Positions 37,083 to 52,000 of a stretch of DNA of 64,000 nt are shown here, one piece after another. The DNA comes from Arcuatula senhousia (lineage: Eukaryota > Mollusca > Bivalvia > Mytilida > Mytilidae): contig CAXARO010001061.1 of NCBI GenBank assembly GCA_963971305.1, positions 1 to 64,000 of the forward strand. The letters are read 5' to 3'. The stretch's first letter is position 1. Each line of letters opens with the position of its first letter. The notes under the pieces are model-generated. The model was not told where the DNA came from. It was given only the letters and a program-made list of their open reading frames with translations, and did not search any database. The translations under genes and the position numbers were made by a program.

Positions 37083-38932
37083 CTTAAGATTTGTTGATTT
37101 TAGAATTTTTAACCAAAGTTTCAAGGGGAATAACTCCTACATTATTGAATATATCAATATGAAAAATACTTGGGCACAAAACCAAGAGTTACTCTACCTG
37201 TTTCAAAAGGATTGAATTTGGTACCTTCTATGGCTTAGGAGGAGATAGAGCAACAAACTTTACAGTGAAAAGGGAGATAATTCTTATATGCAAAAGGGTA
37301 CGGTACCCAAGTGTTTTTTCTGAGACGACAAACCTTGACCGATAAAGTGTACCAACTTTCATCGCGACATGTCGCGTACTTCTACAAGTTGATTTTTGGC
37401 GGAAGAAAAAAAAAAAAAATAATAATAATCAGAAGAAATACAATAAGGTCTTCCCTTGGAAAGGGAAAGACCTTAAAAAAGAGGGCAGATGAGACTTTTT
37501 CAGGGATTTTAGGGTAGATATGGTCTAAATATGGTCAAATAAGGTGTATTTACCCAAAAATAACATTTTTTGGTCAAAAATGGCAAATTTCCAAAATTTC
37601 AAAAAAAGGGGGGGCAAAAGTCAACTTTTTTATTTTTGACATCTGGTGACTTTTAATGACTGAAATAGGTTGGAATAGTGAATGTAAGATGATTTGACCT
37701 TCAAAAAACCTTCAAGGTCATACCATGGTTAAATACAGTGATACGGTCTAAAAATCACAAAAATCCATGTCGCGACAACATTTTTTCATTTTTTTCCATT
37801 TTTTTTCTGTGTTGGGTAGAGGGAAAATAAACACACCATTTAAAGTAAAATGGGTACTGAAAAATGTTTCTCCTTCTTGGACTTATTTCGCAATCAAAAA
37901 ATGTTATTTTTTTACAAATCACCAAATGATGACCTTGACCTTTGACCTTGACCTTATTTTGGTTCTTAGGGGTCACTGATCCTGTATACCAAGTTTCATT
38001 GAAATATCTTAAGATTTGTTGATTTTAGAATTTTTAACCAAAGTTTCAAGGGGAATAACTCCTACATTATTGAATATATCAATATGAAAAATACTTGGGC
38101 ACAAAACCAAGAGTTACTCTACCTGTTTCAAAAGGATTGAATTTGGTACCTTCTATGGCTTAGGAGGAGATAGAGCAACAAACTTTACAGTGAAAAGGGA
38201 GATAATTCTTATATGCAAAAGGGTACGGTACCCAAGTGTTTTTTCTGAGACGACAAACCTTGACCGATAAAGTGTACCAACTTTCATCGCGACATGTCGC
38301 GTACTTCTACAAGTTGATTTTTGGCGGAAGAAAAAAAAAAAAAATAATAATAATCAGAAGAAATACAATAAGGTCTTCCCTTGGAAAGGGAAAGACCTTA
38401 AAAAAGAGGGCAGATGAGACTTTTTCAGGGATTTTAGGGTAGATATGGTCTAAATATGGTCAAATAAGGTGTATTTACCCAAAAATAACATTTTTTGGTC
38501 AAAAATGGCAAATTTCCAAAATTTCAAAAAAAGGGGGGGCAAAAGTCAACTTTTTTATTTTTGACATCTGGTGACTTTTAATGACTGAAATAGGTTGGAA
38601 TAGTGAATGTAAGATGATTTGACCTTCAAAAAACCTTCAAGGTCATACCATGGTTAAATACAGTGATACGGTCTAAAAATCACAAAAATCCATGTCGCGA
38701 CAACATTTTTTCATTTTTTTCCATTTTTTTTCTGTGTTGGGTAGAGGGAAAATAAACACACCATTTAAAGTAAAATGGGTACTGAAAAATGTTTCTCCTT
38801 CTTGGACTTATTTCGCAATCAAAAAATGTTATTTTTTTACAAATCACCAAATGATGACCTTGACCTTTGACCTTGACCTTATTTTGGTTCTTAGGGGTCA
38901 CTGATCCTGTATACCAAGTTTCATTGAAATAT
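37083..38932 (+). repeat. Second pair of adjacent block A units with the T-to-A variant
   Basis: Same change at the same site as in the pair at 22282-24131. Units on either side have the common form. Confidence 0.9.
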
Positions 38933-41900
38933 CTTAAGATTTGTTGATTTTAGAATTTTTAACCAAAGTTTCAAGGGGAATAACTCCTACATTATTGAAT
39001 ATATCAATATGAAAAATACTTGGGCACAAAACCAAGAGTTACTCTACCTGTTTCAAAAGGATTGAATTTGGTACCTTCTATGGCTTAGGAGGAGATAGAG
39101 CAACAAACTTTACAGTGAAAAGGGAGATAATTCTTATATGCAAAAGGGTACGGTACCCAAGTGTTTTTTCTGAGACGACAAACCTTGACCGATAAAGTGT
39201 ACCAACTTTCATCGCGACATGTCGCGTACTTCTACAAGTTGATTTTTGGCGGAAGAAAAAAAAAAATAATAATAATAATCAGAAGAAATACAATAAGGTC
39301 TTCCCTTGGAAAGGGAAAGACCTTAAAAAAGAGGGCAGATGAGACTTTTTCAGGGATTTTAGGGTAGATATGGTCTAAATATGGTCAAATAAGGTGTATT
39401 TACCCAAAAATAACATTTTTTGGTCAAAAATGGCAAATTTCCAAAATTTCAAAAAAAGGGGGGGCAAAAGTCAACTTTTTTATTTTTGACATCTGGTGAC
39501 TTTTAATGACTGAAATAGGTTGGAATAGTGAATGTAAGATGATTTGACCTTCAAAAAACCTTCAAGGTCATACCATGGTTAAATACAGTGATACGGTCTA
39601 AAAATCACAAAAATCCATGTCGCGACAACATTTTTTCATTTTTTTCCATTTTTTTTCTGTGTTGGGTAGAGGGAAAATAAACACACCATTTAAAGTAAAA
39701 TGGGTACTGAAAAATGTTTCTCCTTCTTGGACTTATTTCGCAATCAAAAAATGTTATTTTTTTACAAATCACCAAATGATGACCTTGACCTTTGACCTTG
39801 ACCTTATTTTGGTTCTTAGGGGTCACTGATCCTGTATACCAAGTTTCATTGAAATATCTTAAGATTTGTTGATTTTAGAATTTTTAACCAAAGTTTCAAG
39901 GGGAATAACTCCTACATTATTGAATATATCAATATGAAAAATACTTGGGCACAAAACCAAGAGTTACTCTACCTGTTTCAAAAGGATTGAATTTGGTACC
40001 TTCTATGGCTTAGGAGGAGATAGAGCAACAAACTTTACAGTGAAAAGGGAGATAATTCTTATATGCAAAAGGGTACGGTACCCAAGTGTTTTTTCTGAGA
40101 CGACAAACCTTGACCGATAAAGTGTACCAACTTTCATCGCGACATGTCGCGTACTTCTACAAGTTGATTTTTGGCGGAAGAAAAAAAAAAATAATAATAA
40201 TAATCAGAAGAAATACAATAAGGTCTTCCCTTGGAAAGGGAAAGACCTTAAAAAAGAGGGCAGATGAGACTTTTTCAGGGATTTTAGGGTAGATATGGTC
40301 TAAATATGGTCAAATAAGGTGTATTTACCCAAAAATAACATTTTTTGGTCAAAAATGGCAAATTTCCAAAATTTCAAAAAAAGGGGGGGCAAAAGTCAAC
40401 TTTTTTATTTTTGACATCTGGTGACTTTTAATGACTGAAATAGGTTGGAATAGTGAATGTAAGATGATTTGACCTTCAAAAAACCTTCAAGGTCATACCA
40501 TGGTTAAATACAGTGATACGGTCTAAAAATCACAAAAATCCATGTCGCGACAACATTTTTTCATTTTTTTCCATTTTTTTTCTGTGTTGGGTAGAGGGAA
40601 AATAAACACACCATTTAAAGTAAAATGGGTACTGAAAAATGTTTCTCCTTCTTGGACTTATTTCGCAATCAAAAAATGTTATTTTTTTACAAATCACCAA
40701 ATGATGACCTTGACCTTTGACCTTGACCTTATTTTGGTTCTTAGGGGTCACTGATCCTGTATACCAAGTTTCATTGAAATATCTTAAGATTTGTTGATTT
40801 TAGAATTTTTAACCAAAGTTTCAAGGGGAATAACTCCTACATTATTGAATATATCAATATGAAAAATACTTGGGCACAAAACCAAGAGTTACTCTACCTG
40901 TTTCAAAAGGATTGAATTTGGTACCTTCTATGGCTTAGGAGGAGATAGAGCAACAAACTTTACAGTGAAAAGGGAGATAATTCTTATATGCAAAAGGGTA
41001 CGGTACCCAAGTGTTTTTTCTGAGACGACAAACCTTGACCGATAAAGTGTACCAACTTTCATCGCGACATGTCGCGTACTTCTACAAGTTGATTTTTGGC
41101 GGAAGAAAAAAAAAAATAATAATAATAATCAGAAGAAATACAATAAGGTCTTCCCTTGGAAAGGGAAAGACCTTAAAAAAGAGGGCAGATGAGACTTTTT
41201 CAGGGATTTTAGGGTAGATATGGTCTAAATATGGTCAAATAAGGTGTATTTACCCAAAAATAACATTTTTTGGTCAAAAATGGCAAATTTCCAAAATTTC
41301 AAAAAAAGGGGGGGCAAAAGTCAACTTTTTTATTTTTGACATCTGGTGACTTTTAATGACTGAAATAGGTTGGAATAGTGAATGTAAGATGATTTGACCT
41401 TCAAAAAACCTTCAAGGTCATACCATGGTTAAATACAGTGATACGGTCTAAAAATCACAAAAATCCATGTCGCGACAACATTTTTTCATTTTTTTCCATT
41501 TTTTTTCTGTGTTGGGTAGAGGGAAAATAAACACACCATTTAAAGTAAAATGGGTACTGAAAAATGTTTCTCCTTCTTGGACTTATTTCGCAATCAAAAA
41601 ATGTTATTTTTTTACAAATCACCAAATGATGACCTTGACCTTTGACCTTGACCTTATTTTGGTTCTTAGGGGTCACTGATCCTGTATACCAAGTTTCATT
41701 GAAATATCTTAAGATTTGTTGATTTTAGAATTTTTAACCAAAGTTTCAAGGGGAATAACTCCTACATTATTGAATATATCAATATGAAAAATACTTGGGC
41801 ACAAAACCAAGAGTTACTCTACCTGTTTCAAAAGGATTGAATTTGGTACCTTCTATGGCTTAGGAGGAGATAGAGCAACAAACTTTACAGTGAAAAGGGA

Positions 41901-42973
41901 GATAATTCTTATATGCAAAAGGGTACGGTACCCAAGTGTTTTTTCTGAGACGACAAACCTTGACCGATAAAGTGTACCAACTTTCATCGCGACATGTCGC
42001 GTACTTCTACAAGTTGATTTTTGGCGGAAGAAAAAAAAAAATAATAATAATAATCAGAAGAAATACAATAAGGTCTTCCCTTGGAAAGGGAAAGACCTTA
42101 AAAAAGAGGGCAGATGAGACTTTTTCAGGGATTTTAGGGTAGATATGGTCTAAATATGGTCAAATAAGGTGTATTTACCCAAAAATAACATTTTTTGGTC
42201 AAAAATGGCAAATTTCCAAAATTTCAAAAAAAGGGGGGGCAAAAGTCAACTTTTTTATTTTTGACATCTGGTGACTTTTAATGACTGAAATAGGTTGGAA
42301 TAGTGAATGTAAGATGATTTGACCTTCAAAAAACCTTCAAGGTCATACCATGGTTAAATACAGTGATACGGTCTAAAAATCACAAAAATCCATGTCGCGA
42401 CAACATTTTTTCATTTTTTTCCATTTTTTTTCTGTGTTGGGTAGAGGGAAAATAAACACACCATTTAAAGTAAAATGGGTACTGAAAAATGTTTCTCCTT
42501 CTTGGACTTATTTCGCAATCAAAAAATGTTATTTTTTTACAAATCACCAAATGATGACCTTGACCTTTGACCTTGACCTTATTTTGGTTCTTAGGGGTCA
42601 CTGATCCTGTATACCAAGTTTCATTGAAATATCTTAAGATTTGTTGATTTTAGAATTTTTAACCAAAGTTTCAAGGGGAATAACTCCTACATTATTGAAT
42701 ATATCAATATGAAAAATACTTGGGCACAAAACCAAGAGTTACTCTACCTGTTTCAAAAGGATTGAATTTGGTACCTTCTATGGCTTAGGAGGAGATAGAG
42801 CAACAAACTTTACAGTGAAAAGGGAGATAATTCTTATATGCAAAAGGGTACGGTACCCAAGTGTTTTTTCTGAGACGACAAACCTTGACCGATAAAGTGT
42901 ACCAACTTTCATCGCGACATGTCGCGTACTTCTACAAGTTGATTTTTGGCGGAAGAAAAAAAAAAATAATAAT

Positions 42974-43075
42974 AATAATCAGAAGAAATACAATAAGGTC
43001 TTCCCTTGGAAAGGGAAAGACCTTAATAATCAGAAGAAATACAATAAGGTCTTCCCTTGGAAAGGGAAAGACCTT
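42974..43075 (+). repeat. 51-bp tandem duplication at the A-to-B junction
   Basis: A 51-base segment (AATAATCAGAAG through the hairpin to GACCTT) is present twice, at 42974-43024 and 43025-43075. No other unit has the second copy. Sequence upstream is block A type and sequence downstream is block B type, so the duplication marks the exact join: an A unit cut just after its hairpin is fused to a B unit starting in its (AAT)n tract. Confidence 0.95.
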
Positions 43076-46000
43076 AAAAAAGAGGGCAGATTGGACTTTT
43101 TCTGTGCTTTTAGGGTTGATATCATCTAATTATAGTCAAATAAGGTGTATTTATCCAAAAATAACATTTTTTGGTCAAAAATGGCAAATTTCCAAATTTT
43201 CAAAAAAAAGGGGGGGCAAAAGTCAACTTTTTTATTTTTGACATCTGGTGACCTTTAATGACTGAAATAGGTTGGAATAGTAAAGGTTAAGTGGTTTGAC
43301 CTTGAAAAAACCTTCAAGGTCATACCATGGCTAAATACAGTGATACGGTGTAAAAATCACAAAAATCCATGTCGCGACAACATTTTTTCACTTTTTCCAA
43401 TTTTTTTTTCTGTGTTGAGTAGAGGGAACATAAGCACACTATTTAAAGTAAAATGGGTACTGAAAAATGTTTCTCCTTGTTGGACTTATTTCGCAATCAA
43501 AAAATGTTATTTTTTTGCAAATCAACAAATGATGACCTTGACCTTTGACCTTGACCTTATTTTGGTCCTTAGGGGTCACTGACCCTGTATACCGAGTTTC
43601 ATTGAAATATCTCAAGATTTGTTGATTTTATAATTTTATACTAAAAAAGTCAAAGTTTCAAGGGGAATAACTCCTATATTATTGAATATATCAATATGAA
43701 AAATAGTAGTTTGGCAACACGATGAGTTACTCTACCTGTTTCAAAAGGATTGAATTTGATACCTGTTATGGCTTAGGAGGAGATAGAGCAACAAACTTTA
43801 CAGTGAAAGGGGAGATAATTCTTATACGCGAAAGGGTACGGTACCCAAGTGTTTTTTCTGAGACGACAAACCTTGACCGATAAAGTATACCAACTTTCAT
43901 TGCGACATGTCGCGTACTTCTACAAGTTGATTTTTGGCGGAAGAAAAAAAATAATAATAATCAGAAGAAATACAATAAGGTCTTCCCTTGGAAAGGGAAA
44001 GACCTTAAAAAAGAGGGCAGATTGGACTTTTTCTGTGCTTTTAGGGTTGATATCATCTAATTATAGTCAAATAAGGTGTATTTATCCAAAAATAACATTT
44101 TTTGGTCAAAAATGGCAAATTTCCAAATTTTCAAAAAAAAGGGGGGGCAAAAGTCAACTTTTTTATTTTTGACATCTGGTGACCTTTAATGACTGAAATA
44201 GGTTGGAATAGTAAAGGTTAAGTGGTTTGACCTTGAAAAAACCTTCAAGGTCATACCATGGCTAAATACAGTGATACGGTGTAAAAATCACAAAAATCCA
44301 TGTCGCGACAACATTTTTTCACTTTTTCCAATTTTTTTTTCTGTGTTGAGTAGAGGGAACATAAGCACACTATTTAAAGTAAAATGGGTACTGAAAAATG
44401 TTTCTCCTTGTTGGACTTATTTCGCAATCAAAAAATGTTATTTTTTTGCAAATCAACAAATGATGACCTTGACCTTTGACCTTGACCTTATTTTGGTCCT
44501 TAGGGGTCACTGACCCTGTATACCGAGTTTCATTGAAATATCTCAAGATTTGTTGATTTTATAATTTTATACTAAAAAAGTCAAAGTTTCAAGGGGAATA
44601 ACTCCTATATTATTGAATATATCAATATGAAAAATAGTAGTTTGGCAACACGATGAGTTACTCTACCTGTTTCAAAAGGATTGAATTTGATACCTGTTAT
44701 GGCTTAGGAGGAGATAGAGCAACAAACTTTACAGTGAAAGGGGAGATAATTCTTATACGCGAAAGGGTACGGTACCCAAGTGTTTTTTCTGAGACGACAA
44801 ACCTTGACCGATAAAGTATACCAACTTTCATTGCGACATGTCGCGTACTTCTACAAGTTGATTTTTGGCGGAAGAAAAAAAATAATAATAATCAGAAGAA
44901 ATACAATAAGGTCTTCCCTTGGAAAGGGAAAGACCTTAAAAAAGAGGGCAGATTGGACTTTTTCTGTGCTTTTAGGGTTGATATCATCTAATTATAGTCA
45001 AATAAGGTGTATTTATCCAAAAATAACATTTTTTGGTCAAAAATGGCAAATTTCCAAATTTTCAAAAAAAAGGGGGGGCAAAAGTCAACTTTTTTATTTT
45101 TGACATCTGGTGACCTTTAATGACTGAAATAGGTTGGAATAGTAAAGGTTAAGTGGTTTGACCTTGAAAAAACCTTCAAGGTCATACCATGGCTAAATAC
45201 AGTGATACGGTGTAAAAATCACAAAAATCCATGTCGCGACAACATTTTTTCACTTTTTCCAATTTTTTTTTCTGTGTTGAGTAGAGGGAACATAAGCACA
45301 CTATTTAAAGTAAAATGGGTACTGAAAAATGTTTCTCCTTGTTGGACTTATTTCGCAATCAAAAAATGTTATTTTTTTGCAAATCAACAAATGATGACCT
45401 TGACCTTTGACCTTGACCTTATTTTGGTCCTTAGGGGTCACTGACCCTGTATACCGAGTTTCATTGAAATATCTCAAGATTTGTTGATTTTATAATTTTA
45501 TACTAAAAAAGTCAAAGTTTCAAGGGGAATAACTCCTATATTATTGAATATATCAATATGAAAAATAGTAGTTTGGCAACACGATGAGTTACTCTACCTG
45601 TTTCAAAAGGATTGAATTTGATACCTGTTATGGCTTAGGAGGAGATAGAGCAACAAACTTTACAGTGAAAGGGGAGATAATTCTTATACGCGAAAGGGTA
45701 CGGTACCCAAGTGTTTTTTCTGAGACGACAAACCTTGACCGATAAAGTATACCAACTTTCATTGCGACATGTCGCGTACTTCTACAAGTTGATTTTTGGC
45801 GGAAGAAAAAAAATAATAATAATCAGAAGAAATACAATAAGGTCTTCCCTTGGAAAGGGAAAGACCTTAAAAAAGAGGGCAGATTGGACTTTTTCTGTGC
45901 TTTTAGGGTTGATATCATCTAATTATAGTCAAATAAGGTGTATTTATCCAAAAATAACATTTTTTGGTCAAAAATGGCAAATTTCCAAATTTTCAAAAAA

Positions 46001-49000
46001 AAGGGGGGGCAAAAGTCAACTTTTTTATTTTTGACATCTGGTGACCTTTAATGACTGAAATAGGTTGGAATAGTAAAGGTTAAGTGGTTTGACCTTGAAA
46101 AAACCTTCAAGGTCATACCATGGCTAAATACAGTGATACGGTGTAAAAATCACAAAAATCCATGTCGCGACAACATTTTTTCACTTTTTCCAATTTTTTT
46201 TTCTGTGTTGAGTAGAGGGAACATAAGCACACTATTTAAAGTAAAATGGGTACTGAAAAATGTTTCTCCTTGTTGGACTTATTTCGCAATCAAAAAATGT
46301 TATTTTTTTGCAAATCAACAAATGATGACCTTGACCTTTGACCTTGACCTTATTTTGGTCCTTAGGGGTCACTGACCCTGTATACCGAGTTTCATTGAAA
46401 TATCTCAAGATTTGTTGATTTTATAATTTTATACTAAAAAAGTCAAAGTTTCAAGGGGAATAACTCCTATATTATTGAATATATCAATATGAAAAATAGT
46501 AGTTTGGCAACACGATGAGTTACTCTACCTGTTTCAAAAGGATTGAATTTGATACCTGTTATGGCTTAGGAGGAGATAGAGCAACAAACTTTACAGTGAA
46601 AGGGGAGATAATTCTTATACGCGAAAGGGTACGGTACCCAAGTGTTTTTTCTGAGACGACAAACCTTGACCGATAAAGTATACCAACTTTCATTGCGACA
46701 TGTCGCGTACTTCTACAAGTTGATTTTTGGCGGAAGAAAAAAAATAATAATAATCAGAAGAAATACAATAAGGTCTTCCCTTGGAAAGGGAAAGACCTTA
46801 AAAAAGAGGGCAGATTGGACTTTTTCTGTGCTTTTAGGGTTGATATCATCTAATTATAGTCAAATAAGGTGTATTTATCCAAAAATAACATTTTTTGGTC
46901 AAAAATGGCAAATTTCCAAATTTTCAAAAAAAAGGGGGGGCAAAAGTCAACTTTTTTATTTTTGACATCTGGTGACCTTTAATGACTGAAATAGGTTGGA
47001 ATAGTAAAGGTTAAGTGGTTTGACCTTGAAAAAACCTTCAAGGTCATACCATGGCTAAATACAGTGATACGGTGTAAAAATCACAAAAATCCATGTCGCG
47101 ACAACATTTTTTCACTTTTTCCAATTTTTTTTTCTGTGTTGAGTAGAGGGAACATAAGCACACTATTTAAAGTAAAATGGGTACTGAAAAATGTTTCTCC
47201 TTGTTGGACTTATTTCGCAATCAAAAAATGTTATTTTTTTGCAAATCAACAAATGATGACCTTGACCTTTGACCTTGACCTTATTTTGGTCCTTAGGGGT
47301 CACTGACCCTGTATACCGAGTTTCATTGAAATATCTCAAGATTTGTTGATTTTATAATTTTATACTAAAAAAGTCAAAGTTTCAAGGGGAATAACTCCTA
47401 TATTATTGAATATATCAATATGAAAAATAGTAGTTTGGCAACACGATGAGTTACTCTACCTGTTTCAAAAGGATTGAATTTGATACCTGTTATGGCTTAG
47501 GAGGAGATAGAGCAACAAACTTTACAGTGAAAGGGGAGATAATTCTTATACGCGAAAGGGTACGGTACCCAAGTGTTTTTTCTGAGACGACAAACCTTGA
47601 CCGATAAAGTATACCAACTTTCATTGCGACATGTCGCGTACTTCTACAAGTTGATTTTTGGCGGAAGAAAAAAAATAATAATAATCAGAAGAAATACAAT
47701 AAGGTCTTCCCTTGGAAAGGGAAAGACCTTAAAAAAGAGGGCAGATTGGACTTTTTCTGTGCTTTTAGGGTTGATATCATCTAATTATAGTCAAATAAGG
47801 TGTATTTATCCAAAAATAACATTTTTTGGTCAAAAATGGCAAATTTCCAAATTTTCAAAAAAAAGGGGGGGCAAAAGTCAACTTTTTTATTTTTGACATC
47901 TGGTGACCTTTAATGACTGAAATAGGTTGGAATAGTAAAGGTTAAGTGGTTTGACCTTGAAAAAACCTTCAAGGTCATACCATGGCTAAATACAGTGATA
48001 CGGTGTAAAAATCACAAAAATCCATGTCGCGACAACATTTTTTCACTTTTTCCAATTTTTTTTTCTGTGTTGAGTAGAGGGAACATAAGCACACTATTTA
48101 AAGTAAAATGGGTACTGAAAAATGTTTCTCCTTGTTGGACTTATTTCGCAATCAAAAAATGTTATTTTTTTGCAAATCAACAAATGATGACCTTGACCTT
48201 TGACCTTGACCTTATTTTGGTCCTTAGGGGTCACTGACCCTGTATACCGAGTTTCATTGAAATATCTCAAGATTTGTTGATTTTATAATTTTATACTAAA
48301 AAAGTCAAAGTTTCAAGGGGAATAACTCCTATATTATTGAATATATCAATATGAAAAATAGTAGTTTGGCAACACGATGAGTTACTCTACCTGTTTCAAA
48401 AGGATTGAATTTGATACCTGTTATGGCTTAGGAGGAGATAGAGCAACAAACTTTACAGTGAAAGGGGAGATAATTCTTATACGCGAAAGGGTACGGTACC
48501 CAAGTGTTTTTTCTGAGACGACAAACCTTGACCGATAAAGTATACCAACTTTCATTGCGACATGTCGCGTACTTCTACAAGTTGATTTTTGGCGGAAGAA
48601 AAAAAATAATAATAATCAGAAGAAATACAATAAGGTCTTCCCTTGGAAAGGGAAAGACCTTAAAAAAGAGGGCAGATTGGACTTTTTCTGTGCTTTTAGG
48701 GTTGATATCATCTAATTATAGTCAAATAAGGTGTATTTATCCAAAAATAACATTTTTTGGTCAAAAATGGCAAATTTCCAAATTTTCAAAAAAAAGGGGG
48801 GGCAAAAGTCAACTTTTTTATTTTTGACATCTGGTGACCTTTAATGACTGAAATAGGTTGGAATAGTAAAGGTTAAGTGGTTTGACCTTGAAAAAACCTT
48901 CAAGGTCATACCATGGCTAAATACAGTGATACGGTGTAAAAATCACAAAAATCCATGTCGCGACAACATTTTTTCACTTTTTCCAATTTTTTTTTCTGTG

Positions 49001-52000
49001 TTGAGTAGAGGGAACATAAGCACACTATTTAAAGTAAAATGGGTACTGAAAAATGTTTCTCCTTGTTGGACTTATTTCGCAATCAAAAAATGTTATTTTT
49101 TTGCAAATCAACAAATGATGACCTTGACCTTTGACCTTGACCTTATTTTGGTCCTTAGGGGTCACTGACCCTGTATACCGAGTTTCATTGAAATATCTCA
49201 AGATTTGTTGATTTTATAATTTTATACTAAAAAAGTCAAAGTTTCAAGGGGAATAACTCCTATATTATTGAATATATCAATATGAAAAATAGTAGTTTGG
49301 CAACACGATGAGTTACTCTACCTGTTTCAAAAGGATTGAATTTGATACCTGTTATGGCTTAGGAGGAGATAGAGCAACAAACTTTACAGTGAAAGGGGAG
49401 ATAATTCTTATACGCGAAAGGGTACGGTACCCAAGTGTTTTTTCTGAGACGACAAACCTTGACCGATAAAGTATACCAACTTTCATTGCGACATGTCGCG
49501 TACTTCTACAAGTTGATTTTTGGCGGAAGAAAAAAAAAAATAATAATCAGAAGAAATACAATAAGGTCTTCCCTTGGAAAGGGAAAGACCTTAAAAAAGA
49601 GGGCAGATTGGACTTTTTCTGTGCTTTTAGGGTTGATATCATCTAATTATAGTCAAATAAGGTGTATTTATCCAAAAATAACATTTTTTGGTCAAAAATG
49701 GCAAATTTCCAAATTTTCAAAAAAAAGGGGGGGCAAAAGTCAACTTTTTTATTTTTGACATCTGGTGACCTTTAATGACTGAAATAGGTTGGAATAGTAA
49801 AGGTTAAGTGGTTTGACCTTGAAAAAACCTTCAAGGTCATACCATGGCTAAATACAGTGATACGGTGTAAAAATCACAAAAATCCATGTCGCGACAACAT
49901 TTTTTCACTTTTTCCAATTTTTTTTTCTGTGTTGAGTAGAGGGAACATAAGCACACTATTTAAAGTAAAATGGGTACTGAAAAATGTTTCTCCTTGTTGG
50001 ACTTATTTCGCAATCAAAAAATGTTATTTTTTTGCAAATCAACAAATGATGACCTTGACCTTTGACCTTGACCTTATTTTGGTCCTTAGGGGTCACTGAC
50101 CCTGTATACCGAGTTTCATTGAAATATCTCAAGATTTGTTGATTTTATAATTTTATACTAAAAAAGTCAAAGTTTCAAGGGGAATAACTCCTATATTATT
50201 GAATATATCAATATGAAAAATAGTAGTTTGGCAACACGATGAGTTACTCTACCTGTTTCAAAAGGATTGAATTTGATACCTGTTATGGCTTAGGAGGAGA
50301 TAGAGCAACAAACTTTACAGTGAAAGGGGAGATAATTCTTATACGCGAAAGGGTACGGTACCCAAGTGTTTTTTCTGAGACGACAAACCTTGACCGATAA
50401 AGTATACCAACTTTCATTGCGACATGTCGCGTACTTCTACAAGTTGATTTTTGGCGGAAGAAAAAAAATAATAATAATCAGAAGAAATACAATAAGGTCT
50501 TCCCTTGGAAAGGGAAAGACCTTAAAAAAGAGGGCAGATTGGACTTTTTCTGTGCTTTTAGGGTTGATATCATCTAATTATAGTCAAATAAGGTGTATTT
50601 ATCCAAAAATAACATTTTTTGGTCAAAAATGGCAAATTTCCAAATTTTCAAAAAAAAGGGGGGGCAAAAGTCAACTTTTTTATTTTTGACATCTGGTGAC
50701 CTTTAATGACTGAAATAGGTTGGAATAGTAAAGGTTAAGTGGTTTGACCTTGAAAAAACCTTCAAGGTCATACCATGGCTAAATACAGTGATACGGTGTA
50801 AAAATCACAAAAATCCATGTCGCGACAACATTTTTTCACTTTTTCCAATTTTTTTTTCTGTGTTGAGTAGAGGGAACATAAACACACTATTTAAAGTAAA
50901 ATGGGTACTGAAAAATGTTTCTCCTTGTTGGACTTATTTCGCAATCAAAAAATGTTATTTTTTTGCAAATCAACAAATGATGACCTTGACCTTTGACCTT
51001 GACCTTATTTTGGTCCTTAGGGGTCACTGACCCTGTATACCGAGTTTCATTGAAATATCTCAAGATTTGTTGATTTTATAATTTTATACTAAAAAAGTCA
51101 AAGTTTCAAGGGGAATAACTCCTATATTATTGAATATATCAATATGAAAAATAGTAGTTTGGCAACACGATGAGTTACTCTACCTGTTTCAAAAGGATTG
51201 AATTTGATACCTGTTATGGCTTAGGAGGAGATAGAGCAACAAACTTTACAGTGAAAGGGGAGATAATTCTTATACGCGAAAGGGTACGGTACCCAAGTGT
51301 TTTTTCTGAGACGACAAACCTTGACCGATAAAGTATACCAACTTTCATTGCGACATGTCGCGTACTTCTACAAGTTGATTTTTGGCGGAAGAAAAAAAAA
51401 AATAATAATCAGAAGAAATACAATAAGGTCTTCCCTTGGAAAGGGAAAGACCTTAAAAAAGAGGGCAGATTGGACTTTTTCTGTGCTTTTAGGGTTGATA
51501 TCATCTAATTATAGTCAAATAAGGTGTATTTATCCAAAAATAACATTTTTTGGTCAAAAATGGCAAATTTCCAAATTTTCAAAAAAAAGGGGGGGCAAAA
51601 GTCAACTTTTTTATTTTTGACATCTGGTGACCTTTAATGACTGAAATAGGTTGGAATAGTAAAGGTTAAGTGGTTTGACCTTGAAAAAACCTTCAAGGTC
51701 ATACCATGGCTAAATACAGTGATACGGTGTAAAAATCACAAAAATCCATGTCGCGACAACATTTTTTCACTTTTTCCAATTTTTTTTTCTGTGTTGAGTA
51801 GAGGGAACATAAGCACACTATTTAAAGTAAAATGGGTACTGAAAAATGTTTCTCCTTGTTGGACTTATTTCGCAATCAAAAAATGTTATTTTTTTGCAAA
51901 TCAACAAATGATGACCTTGACCTTTGACCTTGACCTTATTTTGGTCCTTAGGGGTCACTGACCCTGTATACCGAGTTTCATTGAAATATCTCAAGATTTG

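Larger units (their letters stand above)
6557..43024 (+). repeat. Satellite block A, 925-bp unit, 39 complete copies plus a partial one
   Basis: Counting from CTTAAGATTTG, units start at 6557, 7482 and so on every 925 bases up to 33382. Two irregular units follow (33382-34305, 924 bp; 34306-35232, 927 bp), then exact 925-bp spacing resumes from 35233 to 42633. The last unit (42633-43024, 392 bp) is cut at the hairpin, where block B begins. All copies are head-to-tail. Apart from a T-to-A change in four units and the irregular pair, I saw no differences between copies by eye. The repeated short frames are not genes. Confidence 0.97.

Noticed and set aside
22282..38932. A regular 16-unit higher-order repeat in block A
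   Set aside because: The variant pair is found only twice; the units 16 positions before the first pair have the common form, so no periodic higher-order structure is shown.
6557..43024. CRISPR array
   Set aside because: The repeats are whole 925-bp units with no short repeat/unique spacer alternation, and the DNA is eukaryotic.
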